Assembly (NCBI GenBank): GCA_017484285.1
Contig: JAFUTH010000005.1
Coordinates: forward strand, 124,001 to 188,000
Direction: 5' to 3'
Length of the DNA: 64,000 nucleotides
Source of the DNA: Treponema sp.
GTDB lineage: Bacteria; Spirochaetota; Spirochaetia; Treponematales; Treponemataceae
The translations under genes were made by a program, and so were the position numbers. Shown here piece by piece: positions 17,768 to 27,021 of the stretch. Every line of letters starts with the position of its first letter. Position 1 is the stretch's first letter. Below the pieces are notes generated by a model, which was not told the DNA's origin, made no database searches, and worked only from the letters and a program-made list of their open reading frames with translations.

Positions 17768-19450
17768 ATGAAGACCATCGGAATTAAGCTCGCAGACGGA
17801 ACATTTTATCCAATTCTTGAGGAAGGCACGTCCAAAAAAAGAATGTTGGATTTGACGACTGCAAAAGACAATCAGACAAAAGTTCAGATTGACTTGTACC
17901 GCTCTGAAGACGGCTCAATGGAAGACGCCGAATATGTCGATACCCTTGAAATTACAAAACTCAATCCCCACCCGAACGGAGAACCGGAATTGCACCTTTC
18001 TGTCGGCTTGGACGACGAAGGTCATCTCACGGCGGAAGTCGTTGACCCCGAAACGGGCAAAAAAAGCGAGACAGAAGTAACGCTCGTCTCACGCACCGAA
18101 GCAGAACGCGCTTCACCTGCTGATTTTGCGGTCACGGGAACATCAGAAGAGACGACATTCTCTCCGGACGATCTTCCAGACATCAAATCAGACGCGCTCG
18201 AAGACATGCCGTTCAGTTTCGACCACTCAGAGCCGTCGAGCGCAGAATCTTCATCATCTGCAAGTGCTGACACAGACTCATTCAGCGGCGCATTACCCGA
18301 TTTTTCTGACCTCGACAATGACATTCCCGTTGAAGACACAACGCTTGAATCAATTGATTTTTCACACGACGCGTTTGCCGACTCATCAGATGATGACGTT
18401 ATCGGAACAGAAAGCCCGACGCTCGCAGACGACGCAGTTCAGACCGACACAACGACGATTTTGGATACACCGGATGAGCCAGCCGAATCTCCCGCGGACA
18501 CATTCACCACGGATGAATTCTCTCTGCCCGACTTCGACTCAATCGACACTGGCTCAGATGACCCGTTCGCCTCTACGGACAGCACATCAGACACGCTCGC
18601 CGACTCAACGTTTGATGTTCCTGAGACAAGCAGTCTGCCCGATTTCGACTCTGACAGTATCAGCACGGATTTTTCAAGCGATGACTCATCGACATCGGCA
18701 AGCGGCTTCAATTTCGACGACTTGGATGATCCGGCATTCAGCGCAAGCGAATTCGACTCAACGTTGGACAGCTTGAATTCAGAACCGGAAGACAAATTCT
18801 TCGACACCGCAGCATCGGCAAGCACTGGCTCAGCGATGGATTTCTCTGATTTGTACGACAAAGAAACGCTCGCGGGAGAGCACGCTTCGCTCTATGACGA
18901 GGAAGAAGAACATAAAAAGACACGCGTTCCCGTCATCATCTGCATCATCTGTGCGATTATCTGTGTGATTGCGACGATTCTCGTGCTGTTCATCGTTCCG
19001 TCAAAGTACAATTTGATTGCATCGCGCAACACGAACGGCATTTCGATTCTCGACCGCTTCTTCTCAAAAGAAAAAGAAACGGCTATCGAGCAGCCTGCCG
19101 AAACAGCAGCTCCGCTTCCCGAACCCGAAAAAGAAGAGCCTCCTGTTATCGAAGTGATTGTTGAAGAGCCGAAAGATGTGCCCGCTCCCTCTGCTGAAGA
19201 AGACAAAATCGTCATCGCGCCGGAGCCTGAGAAAGTTGTTCCTGAGCCGGCTCCTGTCGTTGAGGAAAAACCGGAAGTCAAGAAATCGGCTGATGTCAAC
19301 TATCATATCAAGTGGGGCGATACGCTCTGGGATATTTCTGACTCGTACTACAAAACGCCCTGGAAATACCCGAAGATTGCGACCTACAACAAGATTCGAA
19401 ATCCTGACTTGATTATCGCGGGAACAGATATTCTTATCCCGGCAGAGTAA
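17768..19450 (+). CDS. LysM-domain membrane protein with Hsp70-like N-terminus and long acidic region
   Basis: A 560-residue protein. The N-terminal ~110 residues (IGIKLADGTFYPILEEG, then QIDLYRSEDG and YVDTLEITKL) resemble the substrate-binding beta-domain of DnaK. Residues about 120-370 are rich in Asp, Ser, Thr, Pro and Phe, presumably disordered. A single membrane helix follows (VPVIICIICAIICVIATILV, about 386-405), then a Pro/Glu linker, and a C-terminal LysM domain (YHIKWGDTLWDISDSYY) that should bind peptidoglycan. The topology is probably cytoplasmic N-terminus and periplasmic LysM. The next gene, a lytic transglycosylase, starts at the base after its stop codon. A link between cytoplasm and cell wall is inference. 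Confidence 0.75.
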   Translation: MKTIGIKLADGTFYPILEEGTSKKRMLDLTTAKDNQTKVQIDLYRSEDGSMEDAEYVDTLEITKLNPHPNGEPELHLSVGLDDEGHLTAEVVDPETGKKSETEVTLVSRTEAERASPADFAVTGTSEETTFSPDDLPDIKSDALEDMPFSFDHSEPSSAESSSSASADTDSFSGALPDFSDLDNDIPVEDTTLESIDFSHDAFADSSDDDVIGTESPTLADDAVQTDTTTILDTPDEPAESPADTFTTDEFSLPDFDSIDTGSDDPFASTDSTSDTLADSTFDVPETSSLPDFDSDSISTDFSSDDSSTSASGFNFDDLDDPAFSASEFDSTLDSLNSEPEDKFFDTAASASTGSAMDFSDLYDKETLAGEHASLYDEEEEHKKTRVPVIICIICAIICVIATILVLFIVPSKYNLIASRNTNGISILDRFFSKEKETAIEQPAETAAPLPEPEKEEPPVIEVIVEEPKDVPAPSAEEDKIVIAPEPEKVVPEPAPVVEEKPEVKKSADVNYHIKWGDTLWDISDSYYKTPWKYPKIATYNKIRNPDLIIAGTDILIPAE

Positions 19451-21721
19451 ATGAAACGATTCGTTCCCCTTTTGCTTGCGCTTCTTGTCGTTTCGGCGTG
19501 TGCCCGTGTTGATAATTCGAATCAAAAACGATTTGGGAGCGATTCGAATTATTTCATCGCACTCCAAGAAGCGGAAAAAGGCAAGGAAGAGGACGCAATC
19601 CGACTCTTCTCTCTCGCTCGAAAAAAAGGCACTCCCCTCATTGCAAAGCGGAGTGCCGAATCTCTTACACAAATCGGAAGCGTAACAGAACGCGTACAGG
19701 CGGCATGCTATCTCGCCGAACACTATGATGACGAAGCGTCACTGGCGACTGCATGCCGTGAGCTGTATTCGCACGACGAATTCATCAAAATTATCGCGCT
19801 TACCGACGGCATTTCTCTCGAATCAGCAAAAAATGAAATCGTCAAGCTGCGGCTTCTGTCACTCGCCCAGAAAAAAGACAGCCGTTTTCTCGGCGAAGTG
19901 TACACATGGTTCGTGACACGCCCCATCTCGGGCGAGCACATCGAAACCTATCCCGTGTACCTTTCCTTTCTGAGCGACAACAACAAAAAAATTCAGGAAG
20001 AAAGCGAAAAATTCCAAAAAAACCTGAACAAACGAAGCCTTTTGGAAAGCCAGCTCGCGCCCGGTGAGTCGCACACCGAAAAAGAAGCACAGATTGTGCC
20101 CGATGGCGGATTTGAGCCAATTTTCGACGCGCTCCAGGAAGCAGAAAATCCCGAAAAGACGATAATCGACTACCGGGTTGCGATTTTCCATCGCAGCTAC
20201 AAGCTCACGTTCTCGCAAATCGACAAGATTTTTAAAATTTACGAAAACCGAGGCGAAGAAATCGACGCACAGCTGCTCTCTGACATCGGCAAGGCAACGC
20301 TTTACGGTACGAATGATTATTTTTCATCAGCGCGCACCTTTGACCGGCTCGCAAAAACGCTCTCCCGCGAAAAAGCATATTTCGCGCATTTTTATGCCGC
20401 CCGCCTCTACGACAAAGCAGGTCGGTATCCTCGACAGACGGTGTCCCGCTTCCAAAGCGCGCTTGAATCGACCGACGATGCGCTCCAGTTCGATAACTGC
20501 CTGTGGTATCTCCTCAATTTCCAGCTTAGAACATCAACAGACGACATCATCTCGACACTCACCGAATACGGCTCACGGATTCACAATCCGGACTATTTTG
20601 ACGATTTTTTTGAGTCGCTTTCGATTCTGTTGCTCTCAAGCCATCGCTGGCAGGATTTTTTCAAAGTTTGGAAAAAGACCGATTCCAATTTTTCAGAGTA
20701 CACCGCCGGGAAATACGCGTATATTTCAGGTCGCCTGATTGAAGAAGGATTGGCTCAGAGCGATGATGATTTGAAAACACGCCAAACCGTTGAAGCATTC
20801 ACCAAAGTGCTGAACAACGGCTCATCGCTCTATTACAAAGTCTGCGCGCTAGAACGGCTCAATGTCACCGATCCTGCGCTCGTTGAGTCGTATCTGTTTA
20901 ACAAAAATACGAAAGACGACCGCACCACTGACACAGGAGCAAGCCGCCTGCTGCAAGGGTACGCGGCGTTCGGATTTCCACAGCGTCTCTATGCCGAATG
21001 GATTGCGAACCGAAGCAATCTCTCAGTTTCAGATGCGATTGAAGCAAGCACGTTCTTGAGCCGCTGCGCCGAGACGCGCAGAGACAATTCCTACAACGTG
21101 CAGAGCTTGAGAATCGCCGCGCGCGCCTTTGAGAACACACACGGAGAAATTCCACGCACGCTTGCTGAATTGAATTTTCCCCGATTCTACAAAACGATTA
21201 TCGAAAATGCGGCACAGGAATTCGACCTGCCCGCATATCTAGTTTATGCGCTCGTCCGAAGCGAAAGTTTTTTTGATGCAACGGTAACGAGCAAGGCTGG
21301 CGCGAACGGACTCACGCAGCTCATGGAAGGCACAGCCGATGATGAGGCACGTAAACTTAAAATCGCTACAGATGAGGGATACGACATTTTCGACCCCGAA
21401 GCAAATGTGCGCATGGGAACGCATTATCTTGCCTCGCTCATCAGCAGAACAGAAGACAACAACAAACTGCTCGCACTCTACGCCTATAACGCAGGGCTCA
21501 CCAATGTCCGCAACTGGGGAACGAGATTCCGACGCGATTGGGCAAGCACTGGAAAACGAGCACACAAGCCGGTCGGCATCAGCATGGATTTGTTCTTGGA
21601 ATCGCTTCCCTTTGCAGAAACCAGAGAGTACGGTCGAAAAGTGATTTCTGCGGCGGCGCTGTATGCCTATCTGTACGATGGAAAATCACCGAGTGAAACC
21701 GTGCGCGAAATTATGTACTAA
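19451..21721 (+). CDS. Lytic transglycosylase lipoprotein (SLT family)
   Basis: A 756-residue lipoprotein with signal peptide and lipobox VVSAC (Cys17). The long middle part is helical and repeat-rich, like the superhelical U/L domains of soluble lytic transglycosylases. The C-terminal SLT domain carries the catalytic Glu in LVRSESFFD (about residue 604), then ANGLTQLMEGTA and ALYAYNAGLTNVRNW. The enzyme cleaves the glycan strand of peptidoglycan to leave 1,6-anhydro ends (family knowledge). It starts immediately after the LysM gene stop and probably forms one transcript with it. No second copy is visible in the window. Confidence 0.92.
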   Translation: MKRFVPLLLALLVVSACARVDNSNQKRFGSDSNYFIALQEAEKGKEEDAIRLFSLARKKGTPLIAKRSAESLTQIGSVTERVQAACYLAEHYDDEASLATACRELYSHDEFIKIIALTDGISLESAKNEIVKLRLLSLAQKKDSRFLGEVYTWFVTRPISGEHIETYPVYLSFLSDNNKKIQEESEKFQKNLNKRSLLESQLAPGESHTEKEAQIVPDGGFEPIFDALQEAENPEKTIIDYRVAIFHRSYKLTFSQIDKIFKIYENRGEEIDAQLLSDIGKATLYGTNDYFSSARTFDRLAKTLSREKAYFAHFYAARLYDKAGRYPRQTVSRFQSALESTDDALQFDNCLWYLLNFQLRTSTDDIISTLTEYGSRIHNPDYFDDFFESLSILLLSSHRWQDFFKVWKKTDSNFSEYTAGKYAYISGRLIEEGLAQSDDDLKTRQTVEAFTKVLNNGSSLYYKVCALERLNVTDPALVESYLFNKNTKDDRTTDTGASRLLQGYAAFGFPQRLYAEWIANRSNLSVSDAIEASTFLSRCAETRRDNSYNVQSLRIAARAFENTHGEIPRTLAELNFPRFYKTIIENAAQEFDLPAYLVYALVRSESFFDATVTSKAGANGLTQLMEGTADDEARKLKIATDEGYDIFDPEANVRMGTHYLASLISRTEDNNKLLALYAYNAGLTNVRNWGTRFRRDWASTGKRAHKPVGISMDLFLESLPFAETREYGRKVISAAALYAYLYDGKSPSETVREIMY

Positions 21722-21727
21722 AAACCT

Positions 21728-21756
21728 TTAAACAACCCGCTCTTTTTTGTTATAAT
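21728..21756 (+). promoter_or_regulatory. metF promoter giving a leaderless transcript
   Basis: A perfect TATAAT at 21751-21756 ends 7 nt before the metF ATG, with a weak -35 region (TTAAAC) 17 nt upstream. The predicted transcript start falls at the start codon, and no Shine-Dalgarno sequence is present. Confidence 0.6.
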
Positions 21757-21763
21757 CCAACCT

Positions 21764-22645
21764 ATGAAAATAGTAGATATTCTGAATTCAAAAAAAGTGT
21801 CGCTCTCGTTTGAGGTGTTTCCGCCAAAAAAACAGGACGCGCTTGAATCTATAAAAAACACCGCTGTCGAACTTACCTCACTCAATCCCGATTTTATCAG
21901 CGTGACTTTTGGCGCGGGCGGCTCAACGCAAAGCTACACCGCCGAAATCGCGCAGGCAATCGAGTCTCAGGGAACAACCGCACTTGCTCACCTTACATGC
22001 GTTCGCTCAACCACCGAAGCGTTGAATCACATCATCAAAAATCTCAAAGAAAAGGGTATCTCGAATGTGCTTGCTTTGCGCGGCGATTATCCGAAAGACG
22101 CTGTTGAAGGCGAAAATATCTTTCCGTCGGGATTTACACACGCGAGCGACCTTGTGCCGCTCCTCAAAAAAGAAGGCTTCTGCGTGGGTGGCGCGTGCTA
22201 CCCAGAAGGACACCCCGAAAGCGCGAACCGTGACGCCGACATCGAAAACCTAAAGCACAAAGTGGACGCGGGCGTGGATTTCCTCACGACCCAGCTTTTT
22301 TTTGACAATGACATGCTCTATTCGTTTTTGTACCGCTTGCAGTCGGCGGGAATCCATGTGCCCGTTTTGGCGGGAATCATGCCGATTACGAACGCGAGCC
22401 AAGTGAGCCGCATGGTCGATTTGTCGAACGCGTACATTCCGCGAAAACTCATGGCAATCTGTGACCGCTTCCGAAATAGCCCCGAAGCCATGAAGCAGGC
22501 GGGAATTGCTTACGCCACCGACCAAATTATCGACCTCATTTCAAACGGTGTGCGCGGAATCCACATCTACACGATGAACAAGCCAGAAATTGCCCGTGCA
22601 ATAATTGCCAATGTAAACGAAATTATCAAAGCGACGAACGCATAA
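21764..22645 (+). CDS. metF: 5,10-methylenetetrahydrofolate reductase
   Basis: A 293-residue FAD-dependent TIM-barrel enzyme that makes 5-methyl-THF for methionine synthesis. Typical motifs are SLSFEVFPPKK at the N-terminus (catalytic Glu), SVTFGAGGSTQ, LAHLTCV, LALRGDYP, and FLTTQLFFDN. The length is normal. It has its own leaderless-type promoter and is convergent with the Rrf2 gene, whose stop lies 3 nt away. No methionine riboswitch is seen; the upstream gap is only 42 nt. Confidence 0.95.
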   Translation: MKIVDILNSKKVSLSFEVFPPKKQDALESIKNTAVELTSLNPDFISVTFGAGGSTQSYTAEIAQAIESQGTTALAHLTCVRSTTEALNHIIKNLKEKGISNVLALRGDYPKDAVEGENIFPSGFTHASDLVPLLKKEGFCVGGACYPEGHPESANRDADIENLKHKVDAGVDFLTTQLFFDNDMLYSFLYRLQSAGIHVPVLAGIMPITNASQVSRMVDLSNAYIPRKLMAICDRFRNSPEAMKQAGIAYATDQIIDLISNGVRGIHIYTMNKPEIARAIIANVNEIIKATNA

Positions 22646-22647
22646 CG

Positions 22648-23070
22648 CTACGGAAGTTGTGTGAGCAAGTCCGCGAGCGTGGTTTTGGCAAGTTCCGCTT
22701 CGAGCGCATGGGTCGCGTTTTCAAGGGAAGTGTCCAAAACTCGGTGAATGTTCCCGCCGACCGGGCATTTTTCATTCGGATTCGGGTGAAAATTAAAGAC
22801 TTCGCGCTCTTCTTCGCCCTCGTTGATTGCGTGGTACACATCGCAGAGCGTGATTTCTTCAGGCTTTTTGACAAGATGCGAGCCACCAACACCCGCCGCC
22901 GTTTCGACAAGATTCGCTTTTTGCAACTGGAGCAGAATCTTTCGGATAATGACGGAATTCACGCCCGTGCTCCCCGAAATAAAATCCGAAGTGACACGAT
23001 GGTCTTTTTCAAAATAGCTGATGCACAAAAGCGTATGCACCGCTGCCGTAAATCGCACGCTGATTTTCAT
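22648..23070 (-). CDS. Rrf2-family transcriptional regulator
   Basis: A 140-residue protein with an N-terminal winged helix (FTAAVHTLLCISYF, then VNSVIIRKILLQLQKANLVE and GVGGSHLVKKPEEITLCDVY), as in Rrf2/YwnA-type proteins. It lacks the three-cysteine cluster that holds the Fe-S centre in IscR and NsrR; only NEKCPVGG remains in that region. It is therefore more like the YwnA or CymR-type members, and the signal it senses is unknown. A GAGG precedes the start codon. It is divergent from the GH3 gene, which it could regulate along with itself. Confidence 0.85.
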   Translation of the reverse strand: MKISVRFTAAVHTLLCISYFEKDHRVTSDFISGSTGVNSVIIRKILLQLQKANLVETAAGVGGSHLVKKPEEITLCDVYHAINEGEEEREVFNFHPNPNEKCPVGGNIHRVLDTSLENATHALEAELAKTTLADLLTQLP

Positions 23071-23132
23071 AGATACCTCACATCGATATTCTATTGAGAT
23101 TACAACTAAAATGCAACGGAGCTGAACGCCGT

Positions 23133-23160
23133 TTGAAAAAAAAGAGAAATTGCGTATACT
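23133..23160 (+). promoter_or_regulatory. Promoter of the GH3 gene, near-leaderless
   Basis: TTGAAA, 16 nt, TATACT; the -10 box ends 9 nt before the ATG. The predicted transcript start lies 2-3 nt before the start codon. Confidence 0.55.
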
Positions 23161-23169
23161 AAGGCACTC

Positions 23170-24309
23170 ATGAAAAAATCAATACTCATCGCAAAGACGA
23201 CGATATTGGCTTCCGTCGTAACACTGCTTGCCGCGTGTGCCTCAACGCCACCGGTATCATTTGAAGCAAAACCACGAAAAATCATGCTCACCACCGCAGA
23301 AACAATTCTCACGCAGCTCACCACCGAAGAAAAAGTCGCGCAACTGTTTATCATCACGCCAGAGCAATTTTCCGCGGATGCGAGAACTGCCGTCACTCAA
23401 GAATTTTCTGACACCGTAGCCGCTTATCCAGTCGGTGGTTTTATTTTGTTCGCACGCAACATTGAGACTCCAGCTCAGCTTCGAGCCTTTAATATAAATC
23501 TCCGAAAAACCTGTTCCATACCACCGCTGATTGCGACAGACGAAGAGGGGGGACGCGTTGCACGCCTTGCCCGCTCGGAGCAATTCTTTTTGCCGCAATT
23601 TGAGAGCATGATGACAATCGGTGCGACCAAAAACACGGAAAACGCACGGGGAGCAGGACAAATCATCGGAAGCTACTTGATGACATATGGATTCACGCTC
23701 GATTTTGCCCCCGATGCCGATGTAAACACGAATCCAAACAATATCGTCATCGGAAATCGTGCGTTTGGCTCAAATCCGCAGCTTGTTTCCGATATGGTGA
23801 GTGCATTCTTGAGCGGCTTGCATTCTACCGGCATGAACGGGTGTCTAAAACATTTCCCGGGTCATGGAGACACACGGGGCGACACTCATTCCGACTATGT
23901 TGCAGTCACAAAGACATGGAGTGAACTGAAAACATGCGAACTTATTCCGTTCGTGCAAAATCTTTCTGCCGCCGACTGCATAATGGTCGCACACGTGACG
24001 TGCACCGCCGTCGATAAAACGTATCCCGCATCGCTTTCAAAAGCACTGATTACCGACAGGCTGCGCGGAGAACTCGGCTACCAGGGCGTCATATTGACGG
24101 ACGCGCTCAATATGGGTGCAATCGAAAAAAATTATGGCTCAGGAGAAGCGAGCGTTCTTGCATTTGAGGCAGGAAACGACATTCTGCTCATGCCAAAAGA
24201 CTTTCACGCAGCCTACGCAGCCCTGCTCAATGCCGTCCGCTCAGGCAGAATCAGCAGAGACCGCCTCGATGAAAGCGTACTGCGTATTCTTGTGCTCAAA
24301 GGATACTAG
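23170..24309 (+). CDS. Glycoside hydrolase family 3 lipoprotein (beta-N-acetylhexosaminidase type)
   Basis: A 379-residue protein with a lipoprotein signal peptide (VTLLAACAS). The NagZ-type GH3 motif CLKHFPGHGDTRGDTHSDY, with the Asp-His pair used as acid/base, is near residues 220-240. It is preceded by LIATDEEGGRVARL and followed by VILTDALNMGAI with the nucleophile Asp. The enzyme removes terminal N-acetylglucosamine residues, probably from cell-wall or host glycans. Bacterial NagZ is usually cytoplasmic; a lipoprotein form would act outside the membrane, so glycan scavenging is more likely than recycling (inference). Confidence 0.9.
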   Translation: MKKSILIAKTTILASVVTLLAACASTPPVSFEAKPRKIMLTTAETILTQLTTEEKVAQLFIITPEQFSADARTAVTQEFSDTVAAYPVGGFILFARNIETPAQLRAFNINLRKTCSIPPLIATDEEGGRVARLARSEQFFLPQFESMMTIGATKNTENARGAGQIIGSYLMTYGFTLDFAPDADVNTNPNNIVIGNRAFGSNPQLVSDMVSAFLSGLHSTGMNGCLKHFPGHGDTRGDTHSDYVAVTKTWSELKTCELIPFVQNLSAADCIMVAHVTCTAVDKTYPASLSKALITDRLRGELGYQGVILTDALNMGAIEKNYGSGEASVLAFEAGNDILLMPKDFHAAYAALLNAVRSGRISRDRLDESVLRILVLKGY

Positions 24310-24370
24310 ACACGCGAGACAAGCTAGACGCGCTAACAAGCTAAAACACGATAGAACAAACGCCCTTTTC

Positions 24371-24399
24371 TTGACAACGCACGCCCTGTGCACTAGCCT
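24371..24399 (+). promoter_or_regulatory. Candidate feoAB promoter
   Basis: TTGACA, 17 nt, TAGCCT; the -10 ends 10 nt before the ATG at 24410, and no Shine-Dalgarno sequence is present. The -10 match is weak. No clear Fur-type palindrome was seen. Confidence 0.4.
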
Positions 24400-24409
24400 T
24401 AAAACTGAA

Positions 24410-26761
24410 ATGAGTACACTAAACACTATCAAAATTGGCGAGACTGTCCGCGTCGAAAAACTTGGCGGAAACGGTGAGCTTCGCCAGCACTTTCTGGACA
24501 TGGGCATTATTCCGGGAGCGGAAATCACGCTCGTAAAGTACGCGCCGCTCGGAGACCCGATGGAATTCCGCTTGCACGGCTATGAACTTACGCTTCGTGT
24601 TGCGGACGCAGAGAAGATTGCGGTGAGCGAGGTGGTTGCGACAGACTCGGCTGCCACAACGGAAAATTCCACGCCTGAAAAATCCCACCACCCGGGCTTA
24701 GGAGAAGGCGGCAAATTCCACGCAAAGGGCGACGGAACGCCGCTCCCCGAGGGCACTACGCTCACCTTCGCGCTCGTGGGAAACCAAAACTCAGGCAAAA
24801 CGACGCTCTTCAATAAACTCACTGGCTCAAATCAGCATGTGGGAAACTTTCCCGGCGTAACGGTTGACCGAAAATCGGGCGCAATCCGCGGACACGCAGA
24901 CACGCTCATCACTGATTTGCCGGGCATTTATTCCATGTCGCCGTATTCGAGCGAAGAGCTGATTTCGCGCAACTTCGTTCTTGACGAAAAACCGCACGCG
25001 ATTATCAACATCGTAGACGCGACGAACATTGAGCGCAATTTGTACCTCACGATGCAGCTTTTGGAACTGCATATTCCGATGGTTGTCGCGCTCAACATGA
25101 TGGACGAAGTGACGGCAAACGGCGGCTCAATCGATGTGAACCGAATGGAGTCGATTCTGGGCGTGCCGGTCGTGCCGATTTCCGCAAAGAAAAATCAGGG
25201 CATTGAAGAATTGGTGGAGCACGCGCTTCATGTGGCAAAGAATCAAGAGCCACCGCTTAGGCAGGATTTTTGCGACAAGAGCGACCACGGCGGCGCAGTG
25301 CATCGTGCGCTTCACGGAACGATTCACTTGATTGAAGACCATGCCGAAAAAACGGGCGTTCCCGTGCGCTTTGCGGCGACAAAATTGCTTGAAGACGACA
25401 AGCGGATTCTGCACCGGCTCGAGTTGGACACGAACGAAAAGGAAATGCTAGAGCACATCATCTTGCAGATGGAAAGCGAGCGCGCCCTTGACCGAAGCGC
25501 GGCAATCGCCGACATGCGCTATTCGTTCATCTACCGTCTGTGCGACGCGACGGTAAAGCGCCCCAAAGAAAGCAAGGAACGCGCGCGAAGCCAAAAACTC
25601 GACCGTGTGCTGACGGGCAAATGGACGGCGATTCCGTCGTTCATCGGCATTATGGCGCTTGTGTTCTATCTGACATTCAATGTGATTGGTGCATGGCTTC
25701 AGGAACTGCTTGAGACGGGCATTGACTCGCTTACCGAGCTTACCGACAGCGCGCTTGCTTCCGTGGGCGTAAACGAAGTGCTGCACGGCTTGATTATTGA
25801 TGGCATCTTTGCGGGCGTGGGAAGCGTGCTTTCCTTCCTGCCGATTATCGTGACGCTCTTTTTCTTTCTTTCCATGCTTGAAGACTCTGGCTACATTGCG
25901 CGCGTGGCGTTCTTTATGGACAAACTCTTGCGCAAAATCGGGCTTTCGGGGCGAAGCATCGTGCCGCTTTTGATTGGATTCGGCTGTTCCGTGCCCGCCG
26001 TCATGTCTACGCGCACGCTCCCGAGTGAACGCGACCGCCGCATGACGATTTTGCTCACGCCGTTTATGAGCTGCACGGCAAAGCTCCCGATTTACGCGTT
26101 TTTTGTGAGCGCGTTCTTCCCCAAGCACGGCGGACTCATTATGACGGGCTTGTACCTGCTCGGTATCCTCGTGGGAATCGGCGCGGCATTTTTGTACCGA
26201 AAGACGCTCTTTAAGGGCGAAGCCGTGCCGTTCGTGATGGAATTGCCGAACTACCGCTTGCCCGGCGTGCAGAACACGGCACAGCTTTTGTGGGAAAAAG
26301 CAAAGGACTTTTTGCAGCGCGCCTTTACGGTGATTTTTGTGGCGACGATTGTGGTGTGGTTCTTGCAAAGCTTCAACTGGAAAATGCAGTTGGTTGATGA
26401 TGCGGAACTGAGTATGCTCGCTTCAATCGCAAAATTGCTTTCGCCAGTCATGCGCCCCGCGGGTTTGGGTGAATGGCAGATTTCCGTCGCGCTCGTGAGT
26501 GGCTTTATGGCAAAGGAAAGCGTCGTCTCTACGCTTGAGATTTTGTTTGCGGGCGGCGTTACGGCAATTCTCTCTCCGCTTACGGCGGCAAGTCTGCTCG
26601 TGTTCAGTTTGCTCTACACGCCCTGCGTTGCGGCGGTCGCTTCGATTAAGCGTGAGTTGGGCGCAAAGTGGGCGGCAGGCGTGGTCGTGTTCCAGTGTGC
26701 GATTGCCTGGCTTGGTGCGCTCGTGGTGCACTTCATCGGCAGTGCGCTGGGGGTGGTGTAA
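24410..26761 (+). CDS. feoB: Ferrous iron transporter, FeoA-FeoB fusion
   Basis: A 783-residue protein starting at the ATG that opens MSTLNTIKIGETVRVEKLGG; a longer frame would overlap the GH3 gene. Residues 1-75 are a FeoA SH3-like domain (LRQHFLDMGIIPGAEITLV). After a ~40-residue linker comes the FeoB G domain: G1 GNQNSGKTT (124-132), G2 Thr in NFPGVTVDRK, G3 DLPG, G4 NMMD. The membrane part contains the two Gate motifs (IGFGCSVPAVMSTRTL and SLLYTPCVAAVASI). It imports Fe2+ across the inner membrane. A small Cys-rich partner gene overlaps its stop codon. FeoA and FeoB are separate in many bacteria, so the fusion is a lineage feature. Confidence 0.95.
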   Translation: MSTLNTIKIGETVRVEKLGGNGELRQHFLDMGIIPGAEITLVKYAPLGDPMEFRLHGYELTLRVADAEKIAVSEVVATDSAATTENSTPEKSHHPGLGEGGKFHAKGDGTPLPEGTTLTFALVGNQNSGKTTLFNKLTGSNQHVGNFPGVTVDRKSGAIRGHADTLITDLPGIYSMSPYSSEELISRNFVLDEKPHAIINIVDATNIERNLYLTMQLLELHIPMVVALNMMDEVTANGGSIDVNRMESILGVPVVPISAKKNQGIEELVEHALHVAKNQEPPLRQDFCDKSDHGGAVHRALHGTIHLIEDHAEKTGVPVRFAATKLLEDDKRILHRLELDTNEKEMLEHIILQMESERALDRSAAIADMRYSFIYRLCDATVKRPKESKERARSQKLDRVLTGKWTAIPSFIGIMALVFYLTFNVIGAWLQELLETGIDSLTELTDSALASVGVNEVLHGLIIDGIFAGVGSVLSFLPIIVTLFFFLSMLEDSGYIARVAFFMDKLLRKIGLSGRSIVPLLIGFGCSVPAVMSTRTLPSERDRRMTILLTPFMSCTAKLPIYAFFVSAFFPKHGGLIMTGLYLLGILVGIGAAFLYRKTLFKGEAVPFVMELPNYRLPGVQNTAQLLWEKAKDFLQRAFTVIFVATIVVWFLQSFNWKMQLVDDAELSMLASIAKLLSPVMRPAGLGEWQISVALVSGFMAKESVVSTLEILFAGGVTAILSPLTAASLLVFSLLYTPCVAAVASIKRELGAKWAAGVVVFQCAIAWLGALVVHFIGSALGVV

Positions 26762-26904
26762 TGATAGCGAACATTGTTGTGGGCGCGGTGGTGCTCGTGT
26801 GCGCCGCCCTTGCCGTGCGTGGAGCGGTCAAGCGTCGCAAAAACGGCGGATGTGGGTGCGGATGTGGCAGCGCGGATTGCCCGCACTGCAAAAAAAAGGA
26901 GTGA
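26761..26904 (+). CDS. FeoB-associated Cys-rich membrane protein
   Basis: A 47-residue protein: one membrane helix (IANIVVGAVVLVCAALAV), basic residues, then a cysteine-rich tail (GCGCGCGSADCPHC). This matches the FeoB-associated Cys-rich family. Its ATG shares a base with the feoB stop codon (TAATG), so translation is coupled. The tail probably handles Fe2+ or supports FeoB at the cytoplasmic face (inference). Its stop codon lies inside the terminator stem. Confidence 0.85.
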   Translation: MIANIVVGAVVLVCAALAVRGAVKRRKNGGCGCGCGSADCPHCKKKE

Positions 26905-26924
26905 ACAAAATTTTTGCTCACTCC
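26898..26924 (+). terminator. Terminator of the feo operon
   Basis: Hairpin GGAGTGAACAAAA / TTTTTGCTCACTCC with one mismatch. It overlaps the stop codon of the Cys-rich gene. It lacks a long T tail after the stem, so efficiency is uncertain. Confidence 0.55.
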
Positions 26925-26965
26925 ATACTCGCAATTACTATTTATCTAAGGTCAGGCGTGCGGAT

Positions 26966-26986
26966 GCGGTCGGGCAAGCCCGCCGC
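26966..26986. repeat. Small GC-rich hairpin between feo and kduI
   Basis: GCGGTCGGGC-aa-GCCCGCCGC forms a short strong stem in the gap between the convergent feo and kduI genes. It may stop kduI transcription on the other strand or be a remnant of a repeat; no T tract is evident. Confidence 0.4.
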
Positions 26987-27021
26987 GTACGCAAGGAAAC
27001 TATTATAAACCACCGTATTTA

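Noticed and set aside
24116-24409. Extended N-terminus of the FeoAB protein overlapping the GH3 gene
   Set aside because: The extension has no similarity to FeoA and reads the GH3 3' end in another frame; the FeoA domain begins properly at 24410.
25448-26368. Long antisense open frame within feoB
   Set aside because: It is an Arg/His-rich shadow of GC-rich feoB codons, with no family similarity and no ribosome-binding site.
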